Shown here piece after piece: positions 21,095 to 31,455 of a stretch of DNA of 64,000 nucleotides. The first letter of the stretch is position 1. Each line of letters opens with the position of its first letter. Source of the DNA: Nannochloris sp. 'desiccata' (taxonomy: Eukaryota > Chlorophyta > Trebouxiophyceae > Chlorellales > Chlorellaceae); the NCBI GenBank assembly GCA_019044685.2, contig JAGTXX020000004.1, positions 124,001-188,000 of the forward strand, in the 5' to 3' direction. The notes beneath the pieces are model-generated. The model saw nothing but the letters and a program-made list of their open reading frames with translations, ran no database searches and was not told where the DNA came from. The translations under genes were made by a program, and so were the position numbers.

Positions 21095-22966
21095 TTAACA
21101 TCCAAGCTCTAACCGTGCTGCAGCTGCTGCTATCTCCGCTTGGACAGCGGCATCTTCTTCATCTTCCCTCGCTGCGACATACTCTTCCAGAACCCTGGCG
21201 AAGGTGGCAACTTCTGCAGCTTTAGGGCTATGAACAGACGCAGCAGCTTCCCAATTACGTCGTGCAGTGGCTGCCATTCTACGTGCACTACAGACATCGA
21301 CTTCATCACTAGCAGCAGAAGAAGAAGAAGCTCCGCTTCTTGAAGGCGAAGAAAAGCCAAATTCAGTGACTGTGTCGTTGTTGTTATTTTGATTTAATTT
21401 GTGAGAATTTGGGGTAGAGACGGCGTACGCAGGGGTGGTAGGAGGACTATGAGGACTACTATCTCCATTACTCGAACCAGTCGTACTCGTAGAATAGCAG
21501 GAACTGGCGTTGATAACGCGAGTGGCTGCTTCTTCTATGGCGTCCCCAGCACAGCGTACGAGAATATCTCGAAGGAGAGATGAAGACTTTTTCTCACTAC
21601 TCTGATTTCTGCGTTTATAAGAGGTTTTGTTGTTGTCCATAGTGCTGTTACTCTCACTAGCGCTATCCACATCATATTTACTGCTTTTTGTCGACAGTAT
21701 TGTACCATGATGACTTCTACTTTTGATTTCGTTGTTATTTTCTATTTTACCATCATCGCCAGCTGCCGCTGTGACTAAAGCAGCTGTGAATATATCTAGT
21801 TGCTGAAGTGTCATGCCATGGAGCGCTGCAGGAGCGACAGTTTCTTCAAGCCATTGAGCGATTGTGGCGGATCTGGAGGTGATTTTCGATAACAGCTGAG
21901 GATATAAAGGGAGTGAAGGCGTAGGCGTCAGGGTGGTGGGGTCGTCTGCTGTAGAGCTAGATGAGACTGTGTTGGTGGCAAAAGGAACGAAACAGAAGAA
22001 CCTCTCCCACCCTCGAGCAGCAGAAGAAGCAGAAGCAGAAGGTCTACTAGTGGATCCTCCTTTTCTTTTTTTAGAGCTACTACTTTTATAAGACGAGCTC
22101 AAGTCCAATTTTTCTGTTGAAACTGTACTACTAGGGCACCAAGCCATTGTCGAGAGAGCTTCAGCAAAGAAAAGAGCATTCTGGACAGTATGTTCATTAT
22201 CTTCAGGGGAAAAGCAAGCAGAAATATTCTTATATGTAGCGTAGACAGCGGCTGTGCCTACAGAGAGGAGCGGTAATAATTTAGTCGCCATGGCCTGTCC
22301 CCATTCTCTCCTTTCTACGCTTCGTGTACCAGCGGCTCCACCTAAGGAAACAACACGTAAGACATCTGCTACGGCAGATTGGAACTCTAGAAGCTCTTCT
22401 GTAGAGTGTTCCCTAGATTTAAATGCTGCTCTGGCGCCATCAGCAAGGGCGGAAAGAGAAGCAGCTTGAGGGTTGAGACGACGACCGCAGCGGTGTAAGG
22501 CGGTAGCGAAAAGTTTCAAGAGCTGAGAAATGTCAGAGACAGTCATAGTACAGGCTATAGAAGTAATAGCGTCAGTTAAATCAAGCCAAACTTGGGATGG
22601 GACTGCTTTAGAACCATAGAGAACAGAGACAGAAGTAGCCTCAGTTAAGACAGCTAGGACCGGTGCAGCGTGAGCAGGAGGTTTCTTTCGAAGTTGGCGA
22701 GCATTAGAGATAAGGACTCGTGGTTCTGGGAGGTTCGTATTTGCTCCTGTTTGACTTGGGGTAATGTCCTCAAAATCCTCAACAATTGCAAGCGATCTGG
22801 AAGGCATCGTCTTTGAGGGAGTGGAGGGCGTAGATAGTTTAGAATCCTTTTCAAGACCAGATAATGATCGATTTATGCTGAGAAAAGCTGTTGGTGGGCG
22901 TGCTTTTATGTCGTTGCATGAAGAGGCACCTGTAGCCTGATGAGCCCCTGAAAATGTCTCGAGCAT
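21095..22966 (-). CDS. unknown 623-aa protein
   Basis: One open exon. The N-terminal ~75 residues are Ser/Thr/Pro-rich. Residues about 80-280 are hydrophobic-helical and ordered (VWLDLTDAITSIACTMTVSD, ISQLLKLFATALHRCGRRLN), possibly an ARM/HEAT-like helical array. The second half contains low-complexity Ser/Asn stretches and a KKRKGG basic patch that may be a nuclear signal. The C-terminus is acidic and Ala-rich. No catalytic motif seen, and no family recognised. The convergent neighbour (ends 20782) leaves only 312 bp between stops. Confidence 0.65.
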   Translation of the reverse strand: MLETFSGAHQATGASSCNDIKARPPTAFLSINRSLSGLEKDSKLSTPSTPSKTMPSRSLAIVEDFEDITPSQTGANTNLPEPRVLISNARQLRKKPPAHAAPVLAVLTEATSVSVLYGSKAVPSQVWLDLTDAITSIACTMTVSDISQLLKLFATALHRCGRRLNPQAASLSALADGARAAFKSREHSTEELLEFQSAVADVLRVVSLGGAAGTRSVERREWGQAMATKLLPLLSVGTAAVYATYKNISACFSPEDNEHTVQNALFFAEALSTMAWCPSSTVSTEKLDLSSSYKSSSSKKRKGGSTSRPSASASSAARGWERFFCFVPFATNTVSSSSTADDPTTLTPTPSLPLYPQLLSKITSRSATIAQWLEETVAPAALHGMTLQQLDIFTAALVTAAAGDDGKIENNNEIKSRSHHGTILSTKSSKYDVDSASESNSTMDNNKTSYKRRNQSSEKKSSSLLRDILVRCAGDAIEEAATRVINASSCYSTSTTGSSNGDSSPHSPPTTPAYAVSTPNSHKLNQNNNNDTVTEFGFSSPSRSGASSSSAASDEVDVCSARRMAATARRNWEAAASVHSPKAAEVATFARVLEEYVAAREDEEDAAVQAEIAAAAARLELGC

Positions 22967-23567
22967 AACTTCTGCGTCATCGAATCATAGAAAACATAAT
23001 TAGATTACTTACTGGCATCCACTCTGCAGCATTAATGGCATTTTAGGAGGATGCCGCTTTAAAAAATCGAGCAACCTTCACGGAGCGGGAGAGCCAAGGG
23101 CTGGCTCCCGGAGCTCTTGCGTGCTGCTAGGATGATCTTGGCTTACCTCTCATGATCTCAGGCGCATCAAGCTGTCGAGCGGTGCGTTGTAGTAACCCTT
23201 CAGCGCGGTCAAATTGATCAGTTATTTACAGTTCTTTTAAGCCAAGGCCTATAGCGACGGTGCTTTAGGCTGTGCAAATAAAAATATAAGCTTGAAGTAA
23301 TTATTTTGAAGGCTCTCCGGTCAAACCTTGTGCTCTTGCTTCGCGTCCATTGAAATCCGAATTCTAATGGCCGGCTTATTTGATCCCGCACTCGAAACAA
23401 TTTTTGCATTAATTAATTTAATTCCACCTATTACTCAACCAAGATTAGATTAAATAGCCTTTTCTGATGATCATACGTCAATTTCCCCAGGAAAACCTGA
23501 ATAAAAAGTGAAAGGCAAAACCCATTATTTGACAATTTTAAAATACCCAATCACCGACCGGAGGCTA
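22967..23567. other. intergenic, nothing recognised
   Basis: Contains a G+C-rich patch near 23070-23150 within otherwise AT-rich sequence. Open frames here look like noise. Confidence 0.4.
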
Positions 23568-24459
23568 TTACTCTGCCTTTAATCCTTGTTCTCTTCTGCT
23601 CTGCTGGTCTCTCTTCAAATCTCTAGAACTGACAGCATACTCTCTCATCACCACTGTGGTAATTAACAAAGATGCGATGCCTACAACATCAATTCCCTTC
23701 TCCAGTAAGTCCAGAACCGTCAACACAGATTCAGCGGTGCCGCCTTTCAGTCCAGCTGAAGCAATTATAGTTCGAGGGATAGGCGGGTAGACAGCGACAG
23801 CTTCTGGATAAATAGATTTAGGTCCGAAATTAATATGATACAACCAAAAGGTCAAGAAACACTGCATTTAGAGTTGATAAGTAACGAGGAAGAACATGTT
23901 AGTCTTTGGTTTTCAAGAAGGGTTTTCAAGAAGGAGCCTTTTCTTCTTCATTCAAAATAAGTATTCCCTAAAGAAAAACTTACCTCTGCCATTAGCAACA
24001 TATTGATAATAGTACACGCCATTATAGCCGTTAATTTCTCATGCTGTGCTTTGCCATAACCAAAAGCATAGCGGTAGAATAGAAATAAACCGACACCGAC
24101 AAGTAATATAAGCACATCAGTGATAGGTAATGGGGTGCCTAGAGCATGAATAACGAAAAACGAAAATGTAAGTTTGGATGAGCAGGTCTTTTGCAAAAAG
24201 AATAAGTCTATAAGTTTTCTTAATAAAGAGAAGCAAATTATCAAATTAACGGCAAAAAGATGTGTGTGATTTTACCTGTAATGAACGATGGGATGAATTT
24301 CCAGGCTGATCGAGCTAATATATAGACAGTTTGTATTTTAGAAGACATCTTCAGGTAACGTCTCCCCTTCGCCATATCTTTATAAACATCATCAACCTTC
24401 ATTCTATATTCTGCATCAGATCCGTCTTGGGACGTAATAGGTGCTTTAGAGCTTGCCAT
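23568..24459 (-). CDS. small multi-pass membrane protein, possibly Jagunal-like, three exons
   Basis: Exons 24459-24276, 24138-23984 and 23861-23568 encode 210 aa; donors GTAAAA and GTAAGT, acceptors CTCTAG and ATGCAG, phases consistent. Three or four membrane segments are visible: ITDVLILLVGVGLFLFYRY, TAIMACTIINMLLMAECFL, VVGIASLLITTVV, and a weaker one around TVYILARSAWKF. The N-terminal cytosolic part contains DGSDAEYRMKVDDVY, whose D-G-S-D-x3-R-x2-V-x3-Y spacing equals that of animal Jagunal, an ER protein of the early secretory pathway. The rest does not align convincingly by eye, so the name is only a suggestion. The tail is charged (RDLKRDQQSRREQ). Confidence 0.6.
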
Positions 24460-25147
24460 TCTGTTGGAGTGTTATTTCTAAATTTATTTAATTTCATAAA
24501 AGTGAATAGTAACGAACAGCTCCAAATGACGGCTGGCTAAAAAGATTCGTGTTCACAGGCGATTCGTGTTCATAGGCTCTATTACTCCAATCGCCGCCGA
24601 GCACAGCATGGCTGTTTGGAAACTTTCTTTTGGAACATGGGAAACGCTCAGGAACAGGCTAATTCCCGTCGTTTCCTGGACTAAGGATGATGATGAATGA
24701 AATGCGACACGTGGAAACCGCGAATATTGGGCAACATCGAGGTATGTGGGGCCGGGGCCGAGCCATGGCCACGTGGGTCCGGGGGCATGGAGCTCCAGCC
24801 CGCAAGTGTGCGGTTGGGGTTTCACAGCGTCCTTGGAGCAGCAGTGTGGTTGCAAGATAGGAAGACAAGCAAGAAGAAGAAAGGAAATACCCATTCTCGA
24901 GAGAAAGAAATGGATCTTGATGGGCCCACCGGCGCTTCCGCCAGCGCAACCAAAGCTTTTCAAAACAACGACATTGGTATATATAACATTCACTTTTAAA
25001 AATAAATAAATACGGATAACTTCTTGTTACTATTTTGAGCCCGCGTCTGACTTGAAGGAGCTTCCTGAAGGAGCTTCGGAAGCGAGGATTCGATCGCTGC
25101 CTTGGCTGAGCAGTGCTACGCCGCTTCCATTGCATCAAACCGAGACA
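24460..25147. other. intergenic with a G+C-rich block
   Basis: The block at about 24740-24800 is markedly G+C-rich. Open frames on both strands here are mutually overlapping and unsupported. Confidence 0.35.
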
Positions 25148-25751
25148 ATGCTTCGTTTAGAAAAGGTCTCGAGGCTCGCTGGTCGCCGCTTCTCGACCCC
25201 AGGTGCGTTCTCCGGATTGTGGCAAACTTTTTCATCGTTGGTGGCCCTTGCAAGCTCCCCAGCAACTATCCGTTTTGCTTAGATTCACCATTCAATTATT
25301 TTACAGTCGTAGAAAGGAATCGCTGGATGTCCATGGATGCGCAGACTTCGCGCAATGCCAGCCAAGGATTCCAGCAGGGACCCCAAAGCGGAGTCGGTGA
25401 AGGGCAGACCCCTTTTGGTGGCACAGCTACGGTGTCCAACCAGCAGCTCCTCGAAGCAATGCATACAAGCTTGGGATGAAGGACATGGAGGCTCGGCTGA
25501 TGAAGAATGCCACCGACATGAGAGAACAGCTGACAAAGAATGCCACCGACATGAAAGAACAGCTGACAAAGAATGCCACCGACATGAAAGAACAGCTGAC
25601 AAAGAATGCCACCGACATGGAGATTCGGCTGAGTAAAGACATTAAGAATATAGAAATTACCTACGGAAAGATCATTACTGGTGCAGTAATAATTGGGGCT
25701 ATTGGATCATTCATTGGAGCTGTTTCACTTGCCGTATCTATAGGAGCATAG
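25148..25751 (+). pseudogene. mitochondrial coiled-coil membrane protein, frame broken
   Basis: Exon 1 (25148-25202) encodes a model mitochondrial presequence, MLRLEKVSRLAGRRFSTP. The intron 25203-25306 (GTGCGT...TTACAG) joins G|TC in frame to a Gln/Gly/Ser-rich linker. That frame stops at 25479 (SLG then TGA). The continuation is in another frame from 25476: an 11-residue coiled-coil repeat (KNATDMKEQLT) followed by a C-terminal membrane segment (IITGAVIIGAIGSFIGAVSL). A one-base shift near 25465 would unite both halves. A sequencing error, a real frameshift or an unseen short intron are all possible. Layout is like that of short mitochondrial inner-membrane coiled-coil proteins; family not identified. 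Confidence 0.5.
25503..25620 (+). repeat. 33-bp tandem repeat coding for an 11-residue coiled-coil unit
   Basis: Three full units and one partial (AAGAATGCCACCGACATG...) encode KNATDMxEQLT. Units are nearly identical, so expansion is recent; 33 bp keeps the frame and the 11-residue (three helical turns) period. Confidence 0.9.
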
Positions 25752-26250
25752 GACTTCCATCCACTATACTATAAACAATGTCGCTGTCTAGCCATATCAA
25801 TCTTGGTGACTCGGACTTCTGATGCAATGTGCACTATGCTGGAAGGGCAAACTGGAGAACCCTGAAAAGATCAAGGCGGCAGCAAGGGAGGATGACCGTG
25901 GTTGCCCTAATTTCTGACCCGGCGACCGGCCCACTAGGGACAAGTCTATGCTTTTCAGGAAACAGAACAATACCATTTGATTATTGCCGAGCGTTAAATT
26001 AATGTTTCCCTCTCGGTCAAGTTACCAAGCGCTTTTGTTTCCTAAACTTCAATGCTGGGCAGCATGGCTGTTTGAAATGGTTGGCACAGCGGGCATCGAG
26101 AAAAGTCCGCTGAACGATATTATGCTATTTCATTGGTGGGTTTGGAACCGACGGAAGCTGCAACCGTCGGTTCTAGTGCCGGGGCAGGTCCGGGCTGGAA
26201 TGTAAAGGCATATAAAGAGATGACGAGTCTAGAGGTGTTAAGACATATTT
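25752..26250. other. intergenic, nothing recognised
   Basis: No supported gene. A short inverted repeat around 26147-26173 (ACCGACGG ... CCGTCGGT) could form a hairpin. Confidence 0.35.
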
Positions 26251-26523
26251 TCATCTTGGTTTATCCAAGGAGAGGGTCCGCTGCGCGGTCTTGGCGGGTT
26301 GGCGGACAAGCCTGCACTGGGCAGGAGAAGCTGTAGGCTGGGTAGGAGAAGCTGTAGGCTGGGCTGAAGCGGTGGTGGAATGCGAATCACCGCATGTCTC
26401 TCCCGGCTCTCCCTCTTGGGAAACGAAAGTCTGAATTATTTTAGCAACTTTGGCGGGGTTCAGGCGAGAAAAGGTTCCCTGCGATTTTTTCAGGGAACGA
26501 GCGATTTTGTTTCCTGAATCCAT
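26251..26523 (-). CDS. small open frame of unknown function
   Basis: A 90-aa open frame from an ATG at 26523. The first ~38 residues look ordered (SLKKSQGTFSRLNPAKVAKI), then a Pro/Thr/Ser repeat (QPTASPTQPTASPAQ) and a basic tail. It could be a short gene, a first exon, or the remnant of a mobile element. Confidence 0.25.
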   Translation of the reverse strand: MDSGNKIARSLKKSQGTFSRLNPAKVAKIIQTFVSQEGEPGETCGDSHSTTASAQPTASPTQPTASPAQCRLVRQPAKTAQRTLSLDKPR

Positions 26524-26649
26524 ATTCTTTGTGAAATGAAGTTCGTGCACTTGATTTAAAATTTCTCATCATAGCTTGGTGTGTGGCTTTACATCATCCT
26601 TAGAAATTTATTTAATTAGAGCTATAGAAATAGGAGATTTCAACCAGAG

Positions 26650-27543
26650 TTATCTATAAAATGCCATATGTTTACTAGGCATGATGGGTATCTTCCTTTT
26701 TAGTTCTGCGGTAAAGCCCCCATTCAACTTTTCCCGCTCCTTTCTGGTCACTTTCTCCTGTCTCAACCACTTTTCCACCACATGCAGCAACTTATTCCCC
26801 TCGTGCAGCTCACTAATCTCACTTACGCTGCCCCCGATAGTCATTTTTCCACCTTCAAAATAAGCCATATGTGTCAACCATTTTTCAAGACCATCAAAAA
26901 TATGGGTGCAGTAGATAATAGTAGCACCACGAGTCTCACACTCTTCTACAAAGAAGGCAAGTAAATCCAATCTCCCTACAACATCCATATCTACAGTAAT
27001 CTCATCTAATAACAACACTTCATATGGTTTTAATAAACCCATTGCGATTTGGACACGCCGGCGTTGGCCATCTGAAACCTTATTCAATCGCCATTCCAGA
27101 TCGATATCGAGTAAAGAAATAAGCTTTGCTCTACGCAGAGGGTCGACTCCTTCTACATTGAAGAGCATAGCGCCAGCGGAGATATCTCCTTGCAGAGCAA
27201 TATCGTTCCCTGCAAAGGCTATATCTCTTCGCCACTGAGGGCCCAAGTAGGAGAGCTCACCGCTGGAAACTAACTGGATGTCGTGGAAGGCTGGACGGCC
27301 TAAGATGCGGACGGTGTCCTTCCCGACCATGTATTTGCCTGCTAAGACTTGTAATAAGGTAGTCTTGCCAGCGCCGTTGGCCCCACATAAAAGACATCTC
27401 GAGCCACGAGGGAGATTCAAACTGAAATCGTCAATGATAGGGCCACTTGTAGGGAATGAGAACTTCAAGTTACGCACAACAATTGCCTCTTGTTGGTCCC
27501 CTTGCTCAATGGAAGCTACGGCAACTGGAGGTTGCTGCACCAT
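26650..27543 (-). CDS. CAF16/ABCI-type soluble ABC ATPase
   Basis: A 297-aa single nucleotide-binding domain without membrane segments. Walker A is GANGAGKTT (54-62), the ABC signature is VSDGQRRR (about 156-163), Walker B is EVLLLDE (about 175-181), and the switch His is in IIYCTHIFDGLEKW. The signature and the THIFDGLE ending match yeast CAF16 (CCR4-NOT associated) and plant ABCI19/20/21-like proteins rather than importer subunits. The Arabidopsis homologues have been linked to ER-associated cytokinin responses; the role in an alga is unknown. It is divergent from a small membrane protein gene. Confidence 0.87.
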   Translation of the reverse strand: MVQQPPVAVASIEQGDQQEAIVVRNLKFSFPTSGPIIDDFSLNLPRGSRCLLCGANGAGKTTLLQVLAGKYMVGKDTVRILGRPAFHDIQLVSSGELSYLGPQWRRDIAFAGNDIALQGDISAGAMLFNVEGVDPLRRAKLISLLDIDLEWRLNKVSDGQRRRVQIAMGLLKPYEVLLLDEITVDMDVVGRLDLLAFFVEECETRGATIIYCTHIFDGLEKWLTHMAYFEGGKMTIGGSVSEISELHEGNKLLHVVEKWLRQEKVTRKEREKLNGGFTAELKRKIPIMPSKHMAFYR

Positions 27544-27853
27544 TTTTATGAAAGATCACAAATGCAGCTCAAAAAAGATTGAGTCGGAGACTTGGCTTGA
27601 CTTGATAAGAATAGTATATTCTCGAGAATACAAATCTACAAACACTAGATTTATTAGAACAAAATATGTAATTTTTTAACCCAATGCTTTTCTGTGGACG
27701 CTTTCGGTTCAAAAATTTTGGCAGCCGCTGCAAAGGTTGCCATGTCCAAGGCAGTCCCAAGCAGAGAGAGAATCGCCAACCTTGAAAAGCAAAAGAAATA
27801 TAAATCCTGCTTGCTCGCCATTCTAGCCATTTTATATATGCGTATTACCAAAT

Positions 27854-28393
27854 ATGAAACATTCAACGATCCTCTTCTCTATATTGTACCTGACATGCTG
27901 GCAAGCTGTTGCTACCTCACCGCCACCTACACCCCCGGCAGTCGGCCCTCAAAGCGCCCCAGAACCACTGCTGCTCAGCCCTGAATTCTACGAAGAATAC
28001 GCAGAACCTGTTGAAGAGAAGGATTTCTCTCCAGAGCAGTACACTTCAACTCGTTTCCAAGCCAGAAGTATAACCTTAAACCAAGATAATGAGCAAGAAA
28101 GCACTACAAACGAAGATCGAAGACAGCCTCTCCAACAGCAGCAAATTAAAGGTGTCTTTGGTTTAGGTATTCAATATGGCTGGACAAAGCATCAATGGGT
28201 GAGAACTCTTGATAAAGAGACTTATATTGATCAAGTATACAATCGTGAGATCCTTGTAGGTGTTCCTTTCTTGTTGATCGCTGTGTCTGCGGTGCTGTCG
28301 ATGGCCTTGTTGATCATTGAAATCTATGAAAGGGTTGGTTATAATGACGCTGCTGAGGAATATTATGATTATTCTGCTTTGAGAAATTGTTGA
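27854..28393 (+). CDS. secreted-type single-pass membrane protein, unknown
   Basis: A 179-aa protein with a signal peptide (STILFSILYLTCWQAVATS), a Pro/Glu/Gln-rich lumenal or outer region, and a C-terminal membrane segment (FLLIAVSAVLSMALLIIEIY) followed by a short acidic Tyr-rich tail. This predicts a type I protein of the ER, Golgi or cell surface. The family is not recognised. It starts 310 bp from the divergent ABC gene. Confidence 0.6.
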   Translation: MKHSTILFSILYLTCWQAVATSPPPTPPAVGPQSAPEPLLLSPEFYEEYAEPVEEKDFSPEQYTSTRFQARSITLNQDNEQESTTNEDRRQPLQQQQIKGVFGLGIQYGWTKHQWVRTLDKETYIDQVYNREILVGVPFLLIAVSAVLSMALLIIEIYERVGYNDAAEEYYDYSALRNC

Positions 28394-28677
28394 TTGGTTA
28401 ATTTAGTTCTACATAGATGGATATGGGAGATTACAAAAAGAAAGGTGAAGAATAATCAAAACATTGTACGAACATGATATTTAATATTTGACGGGAAGAA
28501 AATTCAAAGTAGATACAGGAAGAAGCATTGATGCCTCAATTACTTTATGTAATCTCCTTTGAACCAAATAAACAACACATGACGTAGCAGTTGTTAGAGA
28601 TGTCAAAAGGAAAGAAGTCTGTCAATGTAGTCAGTCGAGGGTAACCATTAAAAAAAGAAAGAAAGAACAGATCTCAT

Positions 28678-31037
28678 CTATGCCCGGGTGCCGGCAGTCG
28701 CAGGGGCAGCAGCAGCAGCGACGGCAGCAGGAACCTGAACAACTTGCTGTTGCTGGGCAGAGGCAACGGTAGCACCAGTAGCTTCTCCTGCAGCAGCATT
28801 AGGGACAGCGGAGATCACACCATGTTGTTGTTGCTGTTGCGCCATTTGAAGTGCCATCACCTGCTGGTTCCAGATCATCTGTGCTGCTTTCAGTTGGATA
28901 AGATACGCCTGAGCTGCAGCTGCCTGTTGCTCTTGTTGAGTACCATTCAGCATTGTTCCAGATGGGGCACCAGCAGCAGCATTAACACCAGCAGCAGCAG
29001 TAGTAGTGGGAAGTAAGAAGACTGGATTCGTTGCATTTGCTGCACTGGGGGGAGTCATGGACAAAGGGAGTGGAGGAGCCAAAGAGGTAAGTCTTTGGCC
29101 GGAAGGAAGTTGCGTAGGCCAAGGACCAGTCCACTGCTGCTGTTGTTTTTGGTGATATGCAGGGCGTTTTGCTGCATTTTCACTATTGTTGAAAGAGACA
29201 GTCTTCGTTGAAGGCGCAGCCTGAGGACGTTTTGAACCTACGACGCCCATCTGTTTTGCCAAGGCGTCTCTAGCAGCAGCAGCACGCCCTTGCTCCAAAG
29301 CAAGAGGATCAGCCATTTCAAGAGAAAGACGAGGCTGAGAAGATTTACTTCCACGCACAGTAGGATCTACAGCCACACGAGCTATGGTAGCTGGCCACTT
29401 GCAGGTGCTGGGCGCGGTAAGGCTGGCAGCAGCAGCTGCAGGTGTCAAGGAAGGGGGGGCCACTACAGTTGCAGGTGCTGCTACTGTGTTAGGAGCAAAG
29501 ATATTGACTTTCTTTTCAGTAGGAGGAGAAAATAAGGCAGTGCCCTCGTCACTTCCCCCTGCCGCCGCAGCAGCAGCAACAGCAATCGCAACGGCTGTCT
29601 CGCCAGCCATCATATCAGCAGTAGTAGCAGCAGCAACAGCAGCAGCAGTTACAGTTAATGCCGCAGCACTATTAGACAACACATAATTAAACGGATCACG
29701 ACGACCACCAGCGCCTTTCCGAACGATTTTCTTTTCAGAAACAAGGAATCGTAAAGCTTTTGAGGTGTCGGGATTATTCCCAAATTCTTGCCTAATAATC
29801 CGCTCAGGAACTCCACCAAAGGGTGTAACACCGTGATATTCAGGTTGATGGATAGTGACATACTCTAAAATAGAGATCATCGCACGACCGACACGAGAAT
29901 TCTCGCTATAGCCCTTCAACTTGCGTTCAGCTGATGCCGCCAGGGCAGCTTCAGAATTTCTTGACCGTGTCTTTCTGGTTTGAGCATTACCAGTAGTAGG
30001 GGTGCTGGTAGCCCTTGGAGTAGGTTCATAGCCTTCTTGAAGGGAGCGAGGGTGGCAATTGAGCAAGCGATCATTAAGAATAGCTTCTTGAACTACTGTA
30101 GAGCATCGTTGAGAAGCAGCACGGCGGCCTCGTAAACCACCGCTGGTGGCGAGTAGGGGAGCTCCTCCGTTAAGACCAGCGCCATAGGGGGTAGTATATA
30201 AGGCGTTATTTCCCTGCATACCAGCTGTAGCAGCATAGGGTGTCACGGTGTTGGCAGCCTTACGGCGGCGGTCTGTGGTGGTAGTGTAATAAGCAGGAGA
30301 AGGGTCTTGCTGCTGTGGCGGGTTGGTAACTAAAGGAGAGACAGCATTAGGCGCAGTGAGAGCTTCTGCCAGCCAAGTCAGGGCCATAGCCGCGTCATTA
30401 AGTTCTTGTTTACCAGCAGAAGGAGGTGGAATAGGGCTGGGGAGAGGGGCAGCGCGGTTCGCTGCTGGACGGGTAGGACTAGACAGAGGATCAGCCACCA
30501 CTCTGGGATTTGCAGGGGTAGCATGAGTGCCAGGTGTAAATGCAGGCGGGGGTGAAACAAGGACATTTGCGGCTACAGAAACGATGTTTGTATTATCTGT
30601 GACAGGTTGCAAGGGTCCAGGAGCGGAGCTCGCGTTGTTTGCCGCGTTGAGGATTGTGACAGCCTGCGAAATTCAAAAATCTTACCGTGTAAAAGTTTTA
30701 CCCACGAACGAAGAGACACGTAAAAAGATATCCGCAGGCGGCAATTTATACATACCTTCATATTGGGTTCTGGGTGAGGCATTGGGGGGACTGTAACGCC
30801 AGCAGGAGCGTTGTGAGTTTGCTCCGAAGAAAGATTAAATGCTCCAGGAGCCAGAACGTTTACTGCGGTGGCATCGTCCTTGAATATGTTACCTTCGTCA
30901 TTCTCATCCTTGGGAAGAGCTGTTACCGCCAATCCAGCACTGGGGAGCACTTTGGGTCCGCTGAGATCGAGAACTGGCAGACTAACAGCAGCCTGAGGAG
31001 CTGCTGGCGGACTTAAAAAGCCGTCGCCGGGATCCAT
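28678..31037 (-). CDS. nuclear protein with a winged-helix-like domain, two exons
   Basis: Exons 31037-30756 and 30663-28678 give 755 aa (donor GTATGT, acceptor TCGCAG, phase 0). Most of the chain is Ala/Pro/Gln/Thr-rich. One compact conserved segment in the middle (GRAMISILEYVTIHQPEYHG, then VPERIIRQEFGNNPDTSKAL and RKGAGGRRDPFNYVL) looks like a small winged-helix fold found in plant and algal nuclear proteins; the PDTSKALR and GAGGR-DPxxY elements are its marks. It is preceded by a basic stretch (QTRKTRSRN). DNA binding and transcription control are inferred. The C-terminal Gln/Ala runs are encoded by CAG/GCA repeats. Confidence 0.68.
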
Positions 31038-31455
31038 TATCTCCAACTATGTACAATGCCCTTATAGAGGAGTGACTGGCCAGTGCAAGATGCTTGCTGG
31101 AAACAAATTGCTTTATAACAAATTGCAAATATTGGGCGATTGATTGGCGATTATATGGGAAGGCGCCGGTAAATTCTTTAGATTTGCAATTGGGGTCTAT
31201 AGAATGTATATTGTGTATGTCTGTGAGTTTGGGCTTCTTCTGCGTTTTAAATTATTTTAAACGAAAACCTTTCTTAAATTTGGGCCAGACGTCACGCTGG
31301 AAGCTGGGGTCCCTAGGACACATTTATCTTTTCGTATTAAATAATTCATTCGAAAGAAGCAGGCAGGTGGGCGCTGACAGCGACATCTCGTCAACCTTTC
31401 AAATATTATTGCTGGATGGATGGCCGGAATCTCGTAAGGCTACTATGCTTAAATC

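Noticed and set aside
24553..25009. Overlapping open frames on both strands in the G+C-rich block
   Set aside because: They overlap one another, lack splice partners, and carry no recognisable motif.
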